A model generated the notes under the pieces. The model was not told the origin of the DNA. It ran no database searches and saw only the letters and a program-made list of their open reading frames with translations. From Myoxocephalus aenaeus (taxonomy: Eukaryota; Chordata; Actinopteri; Perciformes; Cottidae), in assembly GCA_038501785.1 (NCBI GenBank), contig JBAMJR010000070.1, positions 818,501 to 882,500 of the forward strand: a stretch of 64,000 nt of DNA, in the 5' to 3' direction. Position 1 is the first letter of the stretch. Every line of letters starts with the position of its first letter. Below, in pieces: positions 47,101-60,640 of the stretch. The position numbers and the translations under genes are program-made.

Positions 47101-47921
47101 AAAGAAATACATCATTCATATATCTTGTGAAATGAGAACAACTTCCTCACTCAATGGAATTGTGGAATTTCATCTGTTCCCTCACAGAGGTAGGTGCAGC
47201 CTGCTGCGAGCATTGTCATCCCAAAGAGAAGTTTGTGAATGACAAAACTCTAGTGGCTCTCTGCCAAATCCCTCTTTTGACAAATACTTCAAAAGTCCCA
47301 TGCCGACAAGTTGGTGTGAATAGCAGTTCTTCTTGGCAGAGCACTCCCCCACCTCTGGGCTTCATAATATCAAAGAAAGCCTCTTTCCTCCCCTGAGACA
47401 AAGCAAAGGCTTCATTCACTTTGCTTGCCTTCAGAACAAAAACAGATCTGCTTGCTACCTCTTTTTGGGTTTGCTGATCAGTGAGTCCAATTTGTGTGTC
47501 TGCATAGGTGTTTACTTTATTGAATCACCGTGTTCATGTTACGGGATATATTGAAGGCAGGCAGCTGCCTTGTAATCTCCAATCTGTATATCTGTGTGAT
47601 AGGCCACTTCAAAGAGCAGACGGTTTGGTTTAGGAGGTTAGCTAACAGGAACGGGCTCCCCCGCGCGGGGGCCAAGAGCAAATCCACCACCATCCAAACA
47701 AATACAAAGGCCCGGAAAGGGGGCGGTCAGTATGGGGGAACATTGACAGCTGAGCCCAGCTGCACTGTGTTTGGGATGAGGGTCTGCCAGAGGGGAGATG
47801 GCAGAGAATAGCGAACAGTGAAGAGGAGCTGAACAACACGGAGGAGGAGGAGGAGGAGGAGCGAGGGTAAATCAGGGAGTTGCTGCCTGGCTCCGTCTGT
47901 TCGGTCTCTGTCCATTTGTCC

Positions 47922-47922
47922 G

Positions 47923-47958
<36 letters not shown>

Positions 47959-47964
47959 TCTCTC
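47922..47964. repeat. (CT)n microsatellite
   Basis: About 20 CT units with one TGTC interruption, next to a GAG-repeat-like purine stretch (47838-47862) on its left. Confidence 0.92.
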
Positions 47965-50900
47965 CTGATCTCTCTGTCACACACGCATAGAGAACCAGCT
48001 GGAGTCCTTTGTGACGGCGTCGCCATGGCGACACATAGCAACATGAAGTTTACCGGGAGGCTTGGCGTTTTACCAGCGGCAAGCGCAGGGCAGCTTCTGT
48101 TGGCCATTTGTTTACCTTGACAGGGTACACTACAGCTGCACTGACACCCACCCAAACACCAGCCAACAAGAAAACACAGCAGCGATAATGGGTCGCAGCT
48201 AGCGTAAATTAAAAATCAAATAAACACCAGGATAACAGCGTAGAGGGGACCACTGGATGCCACTGTGTTGCAAATGAATATCCGATAATGTTTCTGGAAC
48301 AGAAGCAGGAGCTTTGTGCAGCTGAGTACTTAACTCTAGCAACCAGTTTGTCTTGGATCCTTGTAAAAAATAAAGCTCGTCACTGGGTTTCCAGAGCAGT
48401 GTCATGACAATAAACTGAAAGGTTCACACAGGTTGACGTGACATTGCTGTTGTGAACAACAATGCAGAAATGCAAGGTGCACTCTAAATGACTCAACATG
48501 GCCTCCGGTAGGCTCCTGTGAGTAACTGTAAAAAAAAACACACACAAAAGCCTTGAGTCTCAAAGTGTAACCTAAGATAGCAGGTTTGTTGCTCATCACT
48601 GCTGATACTGCAGAGACACAACAAGCCCTGCACACAGCGGATACAATGGCCCTTAAAAAGTCTGCTGACAGCCTTCTGAGTCACCTGAAAGTCTCCCTGA
48701 GACCCTCATGTCAGTCTACGCCTCCCAGCCACCAGAGGTCAGAGGTCACCAGAGAGGGTTTCTGCTCTCCAGATGCCTGAACTCTCTCAGACACAATAGC
48801 TCACTGTGTGTGCCTGTGTGTGCATGTGTGTATAGAGGGGAAGGTGGCAGTCAAACGAGGGCCTTTTAAAGAAGTATATTTAGCATGTGTGAGTGGCTGT
48901 TGGGGAGGGAATTCTGAGGGGAAATGGTGCCAGTGTTGTAAACATCCTGCACTACTGCAGCTTTTAACATTTTTATTTTTCTTCTCAAGTTAAACATAAG
49001 CATGCAAAGCCTATCAGCACGAAACATTTGTGAAATATGCCTCCGGTGTCCTCAGACCAACAGTGCTATCAACAAAGCCGTGTGCTCAGTGGGCCCTTTT
49101 TGACAGAAACCCGTGTCAACAGCGGGTAACTGCTCTGGCAGGCTGGAGTCTCCTGAATTCTCAGATAAGACTGTGTTTACAACTGTCAAGCCAACGCTAA
49201 ATCTGGCAGGCAGCTACTTACTGTTAGGCAATAGATTCACTTCACTTAACCCACTTTCCTGAGCTTCAAGTTCATAGAGAGCCTGGTAACCTGCATTCCT
49301 CTGTTATGGCCTGGCGTTCTACTCATAATGTCAATCAGTGACAGGCAGGGAGAGACATGCTGAGAGTAATAAAAAAATAAAAGAGTTGACTTTCAAAACA
49401 CACTTGTTAGTGACCACGTTTATTCAAGGCCCATACTGCCTTGAAGATGCTGTGTTTTGAAGTCAACCAATCTGGGGGAAGTGACATCACTAACTGATTG
49501 TTTTATACCCCTCTAAAATCTCCAAATAACTAACAATTACTCTACTCGTCAACACTGTAAATAGCAACTAGATGACATTTGTTACACTGTCAGGTGTAAT
49601 CATCTTTTTTGTTTAAATATGTAATCCCTAAATTCCTCCATGTACAGAACTGAAGTATGTGAGCTAATCTCCTGAAGACTTTTCTTATGGTGGTAGTTTT
49701 CTCATTAGACCTGCTCTGTGGTGGCTGCGGGCCTTTTCCAGTGTTCTCCGTTACTTCTTGGCAAGGGCTTTACCCTGACTAGTGCCCAAACACGTGAAGA
49801 GACACCTTCGTCTTTTGTTTCTGTCCAAAAGATCTGCCTGCAGGCGGTTGAAAGAGAGAGCATAGTCACTCAACGTAAGAAGAGAGGGTGAGAGATAAAG
49901 AAACAAACAATAGAGAGAGAGAGAAAGGGATGAGGAAGAGAAAAGGGACAGGGGATAAGTTTGCTGTGTGGTTTCCTTCAGTTCCTGTACATTCCAGCTG
50001 CTTTGTGGGGCATGAACCTGAGCATTAGCTCCAGCGCTAAAGCTAACACGCCCATACAACTCACGCATGCTTTCACTGCACTCATTTCCCACAGCATTGC
50101 TCACCGACTGACTGAGACTTTAAGAGTAGACTGTGCAGAGTGACACATCGCATGTGCCGGCAATGACAGCATGGGCAACTGCAATAAGCCGTGGCATACC
50201 TATAAACAGAATCATGTAGCTGGAGATGAGTTAGCCATTTAATTAAACTGGCTTTGTGATTGAGCAGTGAGTAAGTTTACATAAATCTTGTTAATGTTAA
50301 AGAACACAGAGATAAAGATAGAGTGAAAGAAGAAGAGAGGACAGAGTCTTAATGGTGGTATTTTGTGTTGCTAAGTGGATACAGGCCACTTAGGCCAGTG
50401 TCTGCCACACTAAAAATACTCACAACAACACAGCAATGTTGCCACCACACTGTCTCCAAGTGCTAAACACAGCTCCCTGATAAAACATGACAGACTGTCC
50501 ACAAGAACTGAACTTCTGTGAATTTACGGACGAGTACAGGAAAACATAACCGCAGGCCTGGGGAGTGGAGGACTCTGGGACAAAATAACCAACACACAGC
50601 CAGATAGACAAAAGACAAGTGGCTGACACACGCACACACATACAGGAATCAGTCTTAAGCGAGAGGGCTGAAACACAATGCCGATGTCGTGTCATTACAT
50701 GAAGGATCACTGTTTGCTGCAGCTGCTATTTACATATAAATGCAGCAGAATGTGGTCAAAAGTTCACTTCTTCTTTCCATGGTTTATATGCAACAAGCAT
50801 ATAAAGCATATGTGGATTAACTCCAAGAGGCAAGAAGGCCAGAACTTGATTCATAAAATGACTAGGCACGAAAAGAAACAGGAAAGCTGGCTGACGTTTT

Positions 50901-52003
50901 TTTTTACAAGCGTTTGAGTTTACTCTTCCAGGAATGCCGTGAAACATTAGCGTCGGGTGTTGTTTCACAGTCCTGGTTTTTTCTTCTTCTCCCCCCCCTC
51001 GCATTCCTTCCTCCATTCGTCCTGTTTGACGTTCTTTGTCCTGACCACTTGCACATGGAGGGGAAAGGAGACACTGGCGGGCTTAATCCACCGCCAGAGG
51101 CATGCTAAAGCCATCTGGGCCCAAAACCAAATTTTGCGTCTCCTATATGAGAGGAGGAGCGGGGCAGGCGGAGGAGGACGGATGGAGAGAGGGAGATGGA
51201 AAGTTAAATGAGAGAAAGAGGAAAATTTGGGGGGAAAAAGAGGGGGAGAGAAAAAAGGTAGGAGGAACAAGAGGGGCTATGGGGGGGATTTGGAACAAGA
51301 ACCAGGCTACACTGACGCATACTATCTTTTGTGGTTTCCAGTCCTGACCCTCTGACCCTATACATCCTGTCGAAGGGGTTGAGGGGGGGGCGGAGAGAAA
51401 GACGAGATGGCAGCTATAGGCACTGGCTGCATTTGTGTGTGTGCAGCTGTGTGTCCAAAGTAGCGAGCAATGGAGACGGCGTGTATCAGGGTAAATATGA
51501 ATATCAGACTAGATGCTACAAAGCTCTATCTGTCCCTCAGGTGTGATTTTTCACACCCCTCTTCCTACGTGTTTACATCCACTCCCCTGCAGAATCTTAT
51601 GGGGGAGGAACAATAGTCTCTCCAACATTCCCACTCTCCTGCCGAGAGCACTCGTTTGTCTCCTGCATTCCTTTGCCCATTCATCTCTTTCTCTCTCTCC
51701 CCTCCTGGATAGAAGAAAAAAAAAGAACTTTACACGGGGGAGGGGGTCTGTGAGTGTGTCTTAAAAACCTCTGAGTGGAGTCAGTACCCCTTGAACACAA
51801 CCTCCCCCTCCTCCCTTTCCTCCCTGTTTTACTTGGGTAGTGAAGCAGCAAAGCTCAAAGAAAGGGAGGAGAAAGAGGAGATGCATTCTTTCTCTCCCTC
51901 TCGCTGTCTCTCAGTGTGTACCGGGGGTGAGCTGTGGCTTATTTTTAATGACTGGTTAAAAAAATAAAAAGAGGGAGGGTTGGGTCTCTTCCCCGCCGGC
52001 CAC

Positions 52004-52107
<104 letters not shown>

Positions 52108-54246
52108 TACTGTAGCAGAGTCTGGGACTTTCACAGAGAAGTCTTTAATTTGCACTGGGGCCTGGCCTCCCACACTGCACAGCCCAAACCACCCACTTAC
52201 AGCCATGCACCATTCCTAAGAGTTACTTCAACATACTCCCTACCCTGCTGAACAGTGAAAGCAACATGAACCACACAATTTAGCTGTCAAGTCAAAAAAC
52301 TTTCAACATCCCGTCAAGGGAGCAGAGCAAAAAGCATGTTTGTCTCCATATGCCTCCTTGGAGGATATTTAACTCCATGCCCTAACCTCTCTTGTGTTTC
52401 TCATTCTTTGAGTTTGCGGGCCCTGCCTTGCCCCGCTTCAGCATGCAGGAGCCATGAGGATCATCCACAGTAAACACAGAGGAAATCCTTTCGGGGCTTT
52501 GCTTTTCCTTTGCTCCTCCTGATGCCAAAACACAGACAGGAAGAGCAAAGAGGGAGGAGTGGGACATCCCCTACCTGACAGAGCAGCCCCTGTCCACCTG
52601 ATCAGACACGCCAAATGTGCCGTTTACATCTAGGTAATCCTTTAAGTAAAACTACTCTTCTGTTGAGCAGGAAGCTGGTGTGTGTGCTCTTTCTGCAGAG
52701 TGGTGAACAGCAGGGGTCCAGTGCCGCAGACATTCTTTGTATTTGCCGTAGCCCTGTCAGTTCCTCCCTGGGTCCTTGTCTTCTGCCTTCTTTCTTTTTT
52801 CAAACTCAGAGCAGCAGCGGAGGAATGAATGACATTCCCTTCCTGTGTCAAAAGACATCCAAACGCCACTCTTCCACCCTAAATAGCTATAATCAAAGCA
52901 TTCCAGGCCATAACAAACTGGGACCAATTAAGTCGTAAGTAAACATGAACACCTAACAGCCACCAACAAAAGCTTTGAGCAGATACATCCTATTGACTTT
53001 TATTCTGCTTTAGAGCATGTCAAGGCAGGAAATCACTGTTGACTCAAGGCGTAGAAATGCACACTGATTTCACAATCATTTATGCTATATCAATATTTCA
53101 ATTTCTGCAGATATTCAACAAATTCTTCCAGGTGCAAATCATCTGCACAGATTCCTTACGATGACATTGCAGCAGAGCGTCATGTTGTACACCTTATTTG
53201 GGTCCATACTCAATTTTTTTTGAGTATTTCACAAATCTGACTGGGGACATGCTTTAAAGCAGCTGAGGCAAGGACGACATCTAGTGAAAGATTTTGTATT
53301 GCAAGTCAAGAATTCTCTCTTTCCCTTGCTTACATCTGGATCACAGCTCCATGATTTACTTCACCTTAAATGTGACATCAGACACACTAGAATGAAATGA
53401 CTCCATTCGGCAAGTCAGCTTAAATGACACATTTAACAACCGTACATACTGGAATAATAGGTAGTAAATCCACAGATGTAAAAAGTTTTAAAACTAAATT
53501 ATATCCATCTGCATCTGTTTATCTGATGACTAGCACCCTGAAACTGACATTGAGCCGTATAAAAAGAGATGCTGAGTGGTTTTGCCCCGTGTCAATGAAA
53601 GAGTGCAAGTTCCCACTGGCTCGCATTCTCAGACAGCCGTGACAGGATGAAGTAATTACTGAGTGGCTGACACACCAGCATGGTTGGGATTTATCTCCTC
53701 CAGGAAGAGAGATAGCCAAATCACAGTTTACCCACATCGAGGCCCCCAGTTCGGGCTTGATCCCGCAGCTGCAAACAGAGAAGCCATACACAGACACTCT
53801 CCAGTCACATGCGTGCACACACGCTCAGAAGCTCCATCGAGGTACAGACGCCTGCCGCTACTGGTGTCCTCCTCCGTTTTTTACTCCACATGTACGCAGT
53901 GCGCGCGCTAGTGTGTCACCACATGCCTCGACCGAGCTCTTGCTTCCTGTCAAACACACCTACTTGCACCATCAAAGCATGCGGGATGACAACATTATGC
54001 AGGTGTGTGCGTGTGAGAGGGAACAAGAGAGAGAATCGGAGAGACAGATGACACCAGAGTACTGTTTAATTTACATCCCCTCTTTGAATAATAATTCCAC
54101 CTTAGAGGATGGCAGCTTTGATCCACTGACACACAGGCGTATTTCACATGCAGCGGCATACGCTGCTAAGGCAGGGCTTTATCTGTCCCTGTAATTAACG
54201 CCAGAGCACGGAGACCTATCTCTGCGTGTGTGTGTCTTTATTATAT

Positions 54247-54273
54247 TGTGTGTGTGTGTGGGGGGGGGGGGGG
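54247..54273. repeat. (TG)n followed by poly-G
   Basis: About seven TG units run directly into 13-14 G, a compound simple repeat. Confidence 0.9.
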
Positions 54274-54554
54274 AGATTGATGGAGCTCAAAGGAACATTC
54301 CTCCTCAATGAACAATGTTTGATCTCCATGTCTCTCAGGCACATAAACATCAAGCAAAGTATGAATGTCAGTCATGATTCACATCTCATTTCCTCTATTT
54401 CTGTCTTCTGGACTCAAAAGTGTCACTGGAACTTAAGACACACTGCGAGTCTAAAATAGCGCCTTGGTTACCACAAGATGAAACTTTTGAGTTGCTGCAT
54501 ATACAGAGACCACATCAGAAGGCAAGCTTGATGTATTCTAAAACTGGAGATGGT

Positions 54555-54568
54555 GCGCCCTCTTGTGG
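54555..54568 (-). promoter_or_regulatory. CTCF-like motif, near-consensus
   Basis: Minus-strand reading CCACAAGAGGGCGC fits the CTCF core except A at the usual C/T position 5. It lies in the probable dlgap1 intron. Confidence 0.35.
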
Positions 54569-57500
54569 GGATAAACCTAAATTGATGAAAAAATAGGAAA
54601 AATGACTGAAGAAAATTCAAACATTGAGTGCCATTTTATCACTAAACTGGAGTTCGAGAGGAAGTTTCTTTTTGTTTTTCTATGGTTATTTGAACTGGGA
54701 ACCACCTTGTAATATTTCAGTAAGGTTCAAATGCAAAACTGATTTTTAAGATTTGGAACAGGGTGATGTTAGTCTAGTTTTCTCGTATTTGAAATAATGA
54801 ATATATTGTTATAATGTCAATCTATTTTGGTTTTGTAAGATGTCAAAATTGTTTGATTTAATCATACGTTTGATTTAGCTGGTTGAAGTGGGCCTTGCAA
54901 TCTCATGTGGGATGAGTGAAATGTTTGGCATTATATCAAAAGCTAAGTGCAAAATTACAAGTGAGTCTCTGAGCATTGCATCAGATATATAAACAACAGT
55001 TTATTTTATTTATAGTGCCGACTGATTTTATGAATCAGGTCGGGACTCTTTTTGAGCTAATACCATCTGGTAGCTCGGCTCGCCTCATATGAAAGCTATA
55101 CTCATCATGTACAGTTATTTCCTTTTGCACTTGCCTTTGTTTCTTACAAATACTATATAAATAATATGGATAAGCTGGGGTTTTAGTTCATACAGAGTGC
55201 ATGCATTTCCAAAATGATCAACTCTGGTAAAAACATCCAATGCAATATTCGTTATTCAGAGCCAGGAGAGAAAAACGTGTTGTTAAGGAGTTGGTAAGTA
55301 AGGACAGGATCAGCAACACTGAGGCTCAGTGCTTCACGGCTTAGCGTGTAACCGTTTTAATTAACAACCTTATTTTCACCTGACCTCTTTATCTTTGTTC
55401 TTCTCACTCTGTTCTACTTTTTTAATGTGGATTATGAGAAATCTGGAGTTAACTTTGCCCACAGCACAGAGGAATTAAGAGGCTGATGAAAGACTGAAGT
55501 TAAAAGACTAAAAGTGAGTAAAGAAAAAGTAAGTGAGAGAGAAGAAACATTAAATATGCAGGGACATTGGTCCGTTCAGTACCCCCGGAGCCAGGGAGAC
55601 TGTGTTTATGAGTTGCCTGTCATCACATCTCCTTCCAAGGTTCCTGTAAATGTAGACACCTGATACCTTCAATGGATGACTGAAGTAAAAAGTGTCTGCC
55701 TTTCCCTTGCCAAGTACTTCCTAAGCTTAACATGATAATTGCTTCTTCAAAGACAGAACGGGGCCGCCTGTTAACAGGGAGAGTTGCTGGGGAAATGACA
55801 GTACATGATGGAGAGAGTGGAGAAAAGACTCGTGGGAGTGGGCTTCAGCAAGACTGTCTCACTCAAATCAAAGCTCACTGAAAAGAAGAGAGAGAAAGAG
55901 ACGGAGAGAATGAATGTCACAAATACATAGAAGGGAAATACTGCAAGCAATGGATACCTGAGACAAACACAAACTACAACTGTACATATATGGAGCAGCT
56001 TCCACATAGAAGAGCACTAGCAAGGCAACATGATTACTGGTAATACTTCGACAATGCAACCGTTCAGGCAGTCAAACAATAGTTGTGAGGGTCTGCGAAT
56101 TGCATGGAACAATATAATAGCAATGGATTAGTATTTTATTAGGCTCTGCGATCAGATTTGTGTTACATATTGACATATTGAGTAAATTTGAGGTTATAAG
56201 GTAATTGTTTTTACACTTTGCTTTTTGTACAAATTAAACCGAGATGTCTGTCTAAATAAGTGAGCTTTAAATGTGCTGGTAGGCAGATTCTTTTTTTAAC
56301 ATTTGGACAGAGCCACGGTAGCTGTTTTAACCAGTTCCCTGTGTTTATGCTGAGCTAACTTTCTCTCAGCTGCAGCTTTATATATCACGATCAGATATGA
56401 GAGTGGAATTAATCTTCTTATACAAGTCTCGTATTTCCCGAAAGGTAAAACTACTCCTTAAAACTTAGATTACCTCAGTTCTTTGGTCCAGAAACCACAA
56501 ATGCAGCACACCTGCTTTTTCTATCTATGAAAGTCAAGCCAGAAGGTAAAATGTTACGAAACATATTTCCCTTTGTACTGAAATACTTCATCAAGCACCG
56601 ACCTTGCTCTTTAACACAACCTTGCCTTCCGGGAACAGTTATTCCTGAAGCCATTTACAGCATTATCAGTTTAAATGCCAATACTTTTAAACACTTCACA
56701 ATATGGCTGTGCGACTGTGCCCTCGAGGCAACATTTTTTTTCAGGATGGATTTTGAGCCATGGATTGGACCAATTTGTGAATGAAACTGAGGGAAACTAA
56801 TGACCCCTCAGGGTAAAATAGGTTCAATAAAGACAGCATTGTGATTCAGCATGGGGAGGAAAAAAATGTCTGAGCACAAACCAGAATGTAAAGTAAGCCA
56901 AACATAATAATAATAAAAACAGAAAAGCAAATAAATTGGATTTAATGGTGAATTATATCACCCTTAAAGTCTCTTATTGATTTAAAGTGTAAGTCACAGT
57001 AGCTTGCATGGGTGTTATTTACAACTTGATAATTAAGTGCAAATAAAGCCTTCCTGAGTCATGGCGTCAACAGCTGATCTTTCCCTCACTTACATGATAC
57101 AAACATACAACATACATACACATTACTGTGCCCTGCTTGGATCCCCAGACACACGTGTGTACAGTGTGTGCATGTCCATGGCATATTGAGCTCAGGAGGG
57201 TCCTGGAGCCACCTCCGAAAATAGATAGCAGAAAGCTGGTAGGTGAGCGGGCAGGCAGCATAGGTGGCATCAGTGGCGAGAATAGCGTGTGCATGCCTCA
57301 CTGAAACACAGATGGTCAGTTGGAGACATTCACCCACAGACTGTTCATCTGTCACACAGTAGGGTGTCAGGGGCTCTCCATCTACTTTAGCAGCATTCAA
57401 ACTGGGAAGTGGCACCAGTGATCTCTTTTCCCATAAGGCCTGTGGGGCAGCATCTCTCGCCCCCTGCCCTCTGGATGCCCCCCGCCCCATGACCTAAATA

Positions 57501-58199
57501 ACTAGACCCTGCAGAGGCATGTGCCGTGATGCTGTGCCAGGAGTTGCTCGGCATGATGCAGGCCACACCTGTCGTCCTCCCATCAGAGATATGATCCCAA
57601 AATAGAGCGGCAGCTGAAATTTGTTCAACATTTTCTGGGAACCACGAGTGGAGGGGAAAGCAAACAGCATGTAAGGTTATTGCTAAGATTATGTCAGATT
57701 TGGAGGGAAAATAGTTGTAGAGGGCATGGGAGGTGAAAGGGCCTTTAATGGATGTGGCAAGAGCTTGCCAGTCGAGTGTGTATCCAAATATATATTGTTT
57801 ATTGTTATTGTTTATATTGTTTATTTGATCAATAAGTCATTTAAAAAATCCGACCAGTTTATAATTAGTTTTTGAAATATCACGATCAAACTCCAAGAAT
57901 AATTTTGGTTTGTACTCTATACGGTGTTAACTATAATGTGAGGCCCTGTTATTGGCTTGCTCTATATTTATTCTAATTTAATATGAACAATTTCGTCCAT
58001 TTTCGTGTGAAGCATGAATAAGCAGAAATAAGCACGGGATGGGCACTGACACTTTCAGTGTCAAGCAATTGATCATAAACACACGACTTCCTGTTACTGC
58101 TTTCAAAGTAAAGGCCAGTGACGCATTTTCATTGGTAGCACATAGCCTTTTTATATTTGTTTCTGACCTGACGTCGGGAAGTTAACTTCCATTGCTGCT

Positions 58200-58640
58200 A
58201 CCCTATAAATGTGCGTCTCTTTATTAAGTGCAACACTTCCGATGTGTTTTGCATCCCTGACAAATGCTTCCTTTATTTTGAAGGCTTGCATAAACCTAAC
58301 TTCCTGGCCCTGGCTCGCCTGACGCAGCTCGCCATCGGGCATGTCTCGCCCCTCAAACAACAGAGAAACACAGCAGCGGCGTTTACTCACAAAGGCGGAT
58401 CCAGTAATCACGCACGCCGAGCAGCGCGCTGCGCAGACACTGCAGCACCGACATGAGAGCGGCGCGTCCGCAACACTGAGCCGGGATGCGATGTCAGGAC
58501 GAGTCCTCTCTCCCTCTTTTCCTTCTCCACTCTGACGATATTGGATCTTATGTCAGGATGTGGACGCGCCTTGATCGCACCCCCCGCCCCACACAAACAC
58601 TTTATGGCTCACCCAGCTCTGGGTGGGACAGTCCCGTGCA
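58200..58640. promoter_or_regulatory. CpG-rich patch, possible internal promoter
   Basis: CpG and GC content rise sharply compared with the AT-rich flanks (cgccgagcagcgcgctgcgc, gagcggcgcgtccgcaac, tggacgcgcc). Such an isolated CpG-rich patch inside a large intron often marks an alternative promoter or an independent transcript. I could not identify a first exon or the transcribed strand. Confidence 0.4.
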
Positions 58641-59036
58641 CAGTCATCTCTAGAAAACGTTACTATGCAACTTTCTCTGCCGACTTCTTTAGCGTCTGTG
58701 TTGCTTAGTCGTGTTTTTGTGTAACACATGATATATAACCTGATATTTCAATAGAGACTTAGGAGGGTTATATGGGCTATTAAAATCTGTAAAATGTATA
58801 CTTTTCTCTGTAAAATTGATCATTTTCTTTGTAAACTGTATCATTTAAAAAAAAAAGGTTTTGTATGAACTGACTAGCAATTACTATTTTATTAGTTGTT
58901 ATATTATACGTATTTGTACTGCACCAGCTCGACAAATAACACCACTATACTCATGTACTTGGAAACTGAAAGACAGGATAACATTTTAGTAAACACTTTA
59001 CTTAGAGATCCATAAAAGATGACCAATGTATAATGT

Positions 59037-59056
59037 CCCCCCCCCCCCCCCCCCCC
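59037..59056. repeat. Poly-C run of 20
   Basis: Twenty C on the plus strand (20 G on the minus), another G-quadruplex/i-motif candidate. Confidence 0.95.
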
Positions 59057-59133
59057 GCCATAGCAATTGGCTTGACAATAACTTTAAAACCCATAAAAAC
59101 TATCACGTCCAACAGAAGACGTGAGTGTAATGA

Positions 59134-59147
59134 CTGCCCCCTTGTGG
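59134..59147 (-). promoter_or_regulatory. CTCF-like motif, near-consensus
   Basis: Minus-strand reading CCACAAGGGGGCAG fits the CTCF core except position 5. It is in the same orientation as the site at 54555-54568. Confidence 0.4.
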
Positions 59148-59259
59148 TTTAGTAAAGCGTGGTGCAGTTGAGCGTTTTCACACCCAGGAGGCAAGGATTT
59201 ATTGAAGGGCTGCCCCTTGTTAATTCATACAATGCATATATTAAGGAATGCCATTGATG

Positions 59260-59281
59260 TTTTTTTTTTTTTTTTTTTTTT
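59260..59281. repeat. Poly-T run of 22
   Basis: A T homopolymer. No SINE or LINE body was recognised next to it. Confidence 0.9.
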
Positions 59282-60239
59282 GATTGATGGGATTATGATC
59301 CTCTTGTGGAGATCATTGTGCATTTAGATCTGTATCTAACCTCTTTTTTTTATTATCTTGTGTTCGACTCAGCAGAGATCACATGGTTATGTACACTAAT
59401 AACTTGATCGCACAGGTATGGGGATTGTTTACCTTCCTGACCTTGCTCTGAACTCATCACTCTCTGTTAACAGACGCAACAGGCAAGCAGATGGCCACAT
59501 GCACAGTAACTCACAGCAGCAGCATGGAGCAAAGATCAGTGTTCTCAGGCCCTAATGCTGCCACAGGGGCCTTCACCTGAAATCCTCCTCAAACCCACTT
59601 TGAGAGGGGACCTTTTCAAAACACATAGGGAACCCTTGAGCAGCAATTTTCTTTGATTTTATAACATATGAGTCATATGACATATGACATGTGAAAAACA
59701 AAGTGCAGGCTTGCTCTTGGAAATGTGCGTGGGCTGGTGAAGGTGTGAGGGGAGATCTGGACGAATGCTGGACTTCATCTTGATTCCACCAGACTTTCGT
59801 AGTCGGTCTCCCTGCCACTTATATTTAGCACTCTGGGAAATCCAAAGATACTTATTCTCACAAGCTCTCACAGAACGCAACTCTTGGGAACGTGCCAGTG
59901 ATGGCAGCGATTGTTGTTAATTGGGTCAGGCTGTCTAGTAGTTTTACATCCACCCACTCACGCAGCTACTGCAGGAAGACAGGGCAGAGGTGCAGTGCTG
60001 TGTTACACCGAGCCCCTGGGGGCAGTGTTGTACCGGCTTTATTTTAACATGTAGCGGCATACTGTACCTAGAATATTCCTGCAGCTGTTATGAACTTGAA
60101 CATTTTTAAGTTGGATTCTTCTTCACTGTTTCCTAACACCGTTTCCTGTTCCTCGTGATTCATAGATAAGCTGATTTTGATCATAGATCATTGTTTTGTT
60201 TGCTTTGTTAATTTAATTTAATATTATTCTAATCTAATC

Positions 60240-60510
60240 CTACCGGTCGCTCCCCTGACAGCCCTTCATACCTCATATTTAAATGCACATGTCACTTTCA
60301 CATACACCTACAGTACACTTGTTTATAGTACTGTTATCTGTTTGTCTGTGCACTTTGTTTTATATTGTATATTCTATTGTAAATGTAATATGTTTCTATT
60401 TCTTGCACTGTGTTGATTGTTGTTGTTTGTCGAATGTATGCACCACCCGCCAAGACACATTCCTCGTATGTGTAACATACCTGGCAAATGAATGGTTCTG
60501 ATTCTGATTC
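60240..60510 (+). mobile_element. L2-like LINE 3' end
   Basis: Ends with ccaagacacattcctcgtat, gtgtaacatacctggcaaat and then ttctgattctgattc, a short tandem TTCTGA tail. A block of ccaagaca...ttcct.gtatgtg...cttggcaa followed by TTCTGATTCTGATTC is characteristic of L2-type LINE 3' ends in teleosts. The AT-rich sequence to its left, starting near cctaccggtcgctcccct, probably belongs to the same 3' UTR. No reverse-transcriptase sequence is preserved. Confidence 0.6.
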
Positions 60511-60589
60511 GGTTTTCTTATTATTCTATCCTATTTCTTATACTGGACTTCTTATATTTTATTGCTTACCTGTATGCATAAATAAAAAG

Positions 60590-60640
60590 CTAAAAAGATT
60601 CCCCTTGCGGGATTAATAAAGTAAGTATCTATCTATTTAT
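60590..60640 (+). mobile_element. Second LINE-type 3' tail
   Basis: gattccccttgcgggattaa, then taaagtaagtatctatctat, with an ATCT-repeat tail. This resembles the GGGA..AATAAAG...TATCTATCT ends of another common fish retroelement. It sits 80 bp after the L2-like tail in the same orientation. Confidence 0.5.
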
